NCBI GenBank assembly: GCA_016195205.1
Contig: JACQAB010000150.1
Span: 1-7,119 of the forward strand
Direction: 5' to 3'
DNA from: Pseudomonadota bacterium
GTDB taxonomy: Bacteria; Pseudomonadota; Alphaproteobacteria; UBA9219; RGZA01
Length of the DNA: 7,119 bases
Shown here: positions 5,637 to 7,119 of the stretch, piece by piece
How the letters are laid out: each line of letters begins with the position of its first letter
Position numbering within the stretch: position 1 is the first letter of the stretch
Made by a program: the position numbers and the translations under genes
The notes under the pieces: model-generated
Told to the model about the DNA's origin: nothing
Database searches by the model: none
The model's input: the letters and a program-made list of their open reading frames with translations, nothing else

Positions 5637-5644
5637 ATTTTACC

Positions 5645-6049
5645 ATGCCTCGTTTTTCTTTTCCTTCTGCTGGTTTAGCTTTGGCCTTGGCCGCTGAACT
5701 TGTCACCGCCGCCCACGCTCTTCCCAAATCCGCTGATCCGCTGGCTGGTCCTCCACAAAAGGATGTCACTCGCGCTGTTGATGCCGCCAAAAAATTTGCG
5801 GCACGTCTTTTTCCGGATGTCACTTACGGACCGGGCGCTCAATTCACCGCCTTTGCCGGATATTTCGAAGGCAAGGGCGGCTACATCGTCGTTTCACCCA
5901 AAACCACTCCAACCACGCGCACGCCATGGCTGATGGTGGTAAATCCGAAAACCGAGAAGGTTAAAGCGGAATATTTTAGTGGCTTATGCAACCGCAGGGA
6001 TGGCCCCCTGACTTGCACTAATGTCAAAGGAGAAACGGTCTCCCCTTGA
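5645..6049 (+). CDS. Hypothetical exported protein with signal peptide
   Basis: I do not recognise a family for this 134-residue protein. Residues 1-25 look like a Sec signal peptide: a short basic start (MPRF), a hydrophobic stretch (AGLALALAAELV, 9-20) and an AHA motif (23-25) suggesting signal peptidase I cleavage before LPKS. The mature part, about 109 residues, has a helix-prone segment around 40-55, a glycine- and aromatic-rich stretch (FAGYFEGKGGYIVV, 70-83) and two cysteines (C115, C124) that could form a periplasmic disulfide. No transmembrane helix follows the signal, and there is no lipobox. AGGAG stands eight bases before the start. Many codons end in T, unlike the flanking genes, which hints at a different origin or low expression. 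It lies between recF and nfu, with 71- and 53-base gaps. Confidence 0.75.
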   Translation: MPRFSFPSAGLALALAAELVTAAHALPKSADPLAGPPQKDVTRAVDAAKKFAARLFPDVTYGPGAQFTAFAGYFEGKGGYIVVSPKTTPTTRTPWLMVVNPKTEKVKAEYFSGLCNRRDGPLTCTNVKGETVSP

Positions 6050-6102
6050 CCGCTGAGGCTCCGCGCCCCATTTTAAAGGTATCTCTACCGTAAAGGCGCG
6101 CC

Positions 6103-6654
6103 ATGTTCATCCAGACCGAACAAACCCCCAACCCCGCCACGCTGAAATTTCTGCCCGGACAAGTCGTGCTGGAAAAAGGCACGGCCGATTTTCGCGACGC
6201 CACGCAGAGCACGGCCTCGCCCTTGGCTAAAAATCTTTTCGCGCTGGAAGGCGTGCGCGGCGTGTTCCTGGGGCATGACTTCATCACCGTCACCAAAGAT
6301 GAAGACCGCGAATGGTCTACGTTAAAGCCGCATGTGCTGGCCGCCATCATGGATCATTTCCTTTCCGGCCTGCCGGCGCTGAATGCCGCGGGCGAGGAAG
6401 AAAAACGCGATCCTGCCCTGATGACCGAAATTGAAAAACAGATCCGCGCCCTGATCGACGAGCGCGTGCGCCCCGCCGTGGCGCAAGATGGCGGCGACAT
6501 TACGTTTGAGCGCTTTGAAGACGGCGTGGTGTATCTGCACCTGAAAGGCTCCTGCGCTGGCTGCCCCAGTTCCACCGCCACGCTGAAATCGGGAATTGAG
6601 AACATGCTGAAGCATTACATTCCCGAAGTCGCCGAAGTGCGGCAGGTCATGTAG
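6103..6654 (+). CDS. nfuA: Nfu/NifU-type iron-sulfur cluster carrier protein
   Basis: This protein carries and delivers Fe-S clusters to client enzymes in the cytosol. The 183-residue product has an N-terminal Nfu_N domain (about 1-88) starting with MFIQTEQTPNPATLKFLPG, typical of alphaproteobacterial and mitochondrial NFU1-like proteins. A charged linker leads to a C-terminal NifU domain (about 107-183). There, VRPAVAQDGGDITF (122-135) precedes the cluster-binding CAGC motif (C151, C154). Both cysteines are present, so it should be functional. AAAGG (6092-6096) lies six bases before the ATG. TTGACC (6046-6051) is a possible -35, but no well-spaced -10 goes with it. The TAG stop directly abuts the ATG of the next gene, suggesting co-transcription. 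The symbol nfuA is used loosely; the domain order differs from that of enterobacterial NfuA. Confidence 0.92.
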   Translation: MFIQTEQTPNPATLKFLPGQVVLEKGTADFRDATQSTASPLAKNLFALEGVRGVFLGHDFITVTKDEDREWSTLKPHVLAAIMDHFLSGLPALNAAGEEEKRDPALMTEIEKQIRALIDERVRPAVAQDGGDITFERFEDGVVYLHLKGSCAGCPSSTATLKSGIENMLKHYIPEVAEVRQVM

Positions 6655-7119
6655 ATGCTGAACGCGATTATCAGCGGCAGCCATCGCAAAAATTCACAAA
6701 CGCGCAAAATCGCGGGCTATCTGGAAAGCGCCTGGAAAAAGCTGGATCTCGCCAATACCGCCGACATTATCGATCTTACCGGCAATCCCATCCCGCTTTG
6801 GGATGACGATGTATGGACCGGCAAGGGTGAGCGCGTGGAAATCTGGAAACCCTATGCCGAGCGCCTGAAAAAGGCCGAAGTGCTTACCGTGGTGTCCCCC
6901 GAATGGCACGGCATGGTGCCCGCCGGCCTGAAAAATTTCTTTCTCTACTGGGGCGCGAAGGAAGTGGGCCACAAACCCGCGCTGATTGTCACCGATTCCT
7001 CTAGCCGCGGCGGCAGCTATCCGGTGCAAGAGCTGCGCATCAGCAGCTATAAAAATTCACGCGTGCTTTACATCCCCGAGCACATCATCATCCGCGACAA
7101 CGAGAAAATGCTGAACGCC
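6655..7119 (+). CDS. NADPH-dependent FMN reductase-family flavoprotein, C-terminus cut by window edge
   Basis: The reading frame stays open for 155 codons to the last base of the window. Its flavodoxin-like fold is suggested by an N-terminal beta strand and phosphate-binding loop, IISGSHRKNSQTRK (5-18), which corresponds to the G-S-x-R-x-x-S loop of FMN reductases. A second flavin-contacting segment is VSPEWHGMVPAGLKNFF (80-96), equivalent to the T/SPEY-N/H-G-x-x-P-x-x-LKN motif. Such proteins bind FMN and use NAD(P)H to reduce flavin, quinones, chromate or azo compounds; the substrate cannot be told here. The family is usually 180-200 residues, so perhaps 30-40 are missing. ATG 6655 follows the nfu TAG with no gap, and AGG lies eight bases upstream, so translational coupling with nfu is likely. 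Confidence 0.85.
   Translation, partial: MLNAIISGSHRKNSQTRKIAGYLESAWKKLDLANTADIIDLTGNPIPLWDDDVWTGKGERVEIWKPYAERLKKAEVLTVVSPEWHGMVPAGLKNFFLYWGAKEVGHKPALIVTDSSSRGGSYPVQELRISSYKNSRVLYIPEHIIIRDNEKMLNA

Noticed and set aside
6036..6052. Hairpin CGGTC/GACCG at the end of the small exported protein gene
   Set aside because: The stem is only five pairs and no T tract follows, so it is not supported as a terminator.

Overview
The window looks like part of a moderately GC-rich alphaproteobacterial chromosome carrying the replication-initiation cluster. The basis is the rpsT–dnaA–dnaN–recF order and the alphaproteobacteria-like sequences of Prs, DnaA and DnaN. No lineage below class can be claimed from sequence alone.

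Layout: (1) 1-769, minus strand: the N-terminal 256 codons of prs (ribose-phosphate pyrophosphokinase), cut by the window edge. (2) 770-898: a short divergent promoter region. (3) 899-1168: rpsT (ribosomal protein S20). (4) 1169-1747: a 579-base gene-poor stretch with terminator-like hairpins and a long, pyrimidine-rich leader for dnaA, and no convincing DnaA-box cluster. (5) 1748-3136: dnaA, split by one in-frame TAA into a 381-residue ATPase part and a 74-residue DNA-binding part. (6) 3258-4379: dnaN (sliding clamp), with a possible upstream start at 3186. (7) 4383-4452: a palindromic element of 4 + 4 heptads. (8) 4401-5573: recF, whose only available start codon lies inside that element. 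(9) 5645-6049: a small, probably exported protein of unknown function. (10) 6103-6654: an Nfu-type iron-sulfur carrier. (11) 6655-7119: an NADPH-dependent FMN reductase-family protein, abutting nfu and cut by the right edge.

The genes fit one housekeeping neighbourhood. DnaA opens the origin, DnaN clamps the polymerase, RecF loads RecA at stalled forks, Prs supplies PRPP for nucleotides and S20 serves the 30S ribosome. The Nfu–flavoprotein pair looks like a separate redox or Fe-S operon.

No wholly new multi-gene system is evident. The two striking observations are the nonsense codon inside dnaA, which is normally essential, at a position where relatives have tyrosine, and the heptad palindrome that appears to have replaced the native 5' end of recF and now supplies its start codon and first ~17 residues.
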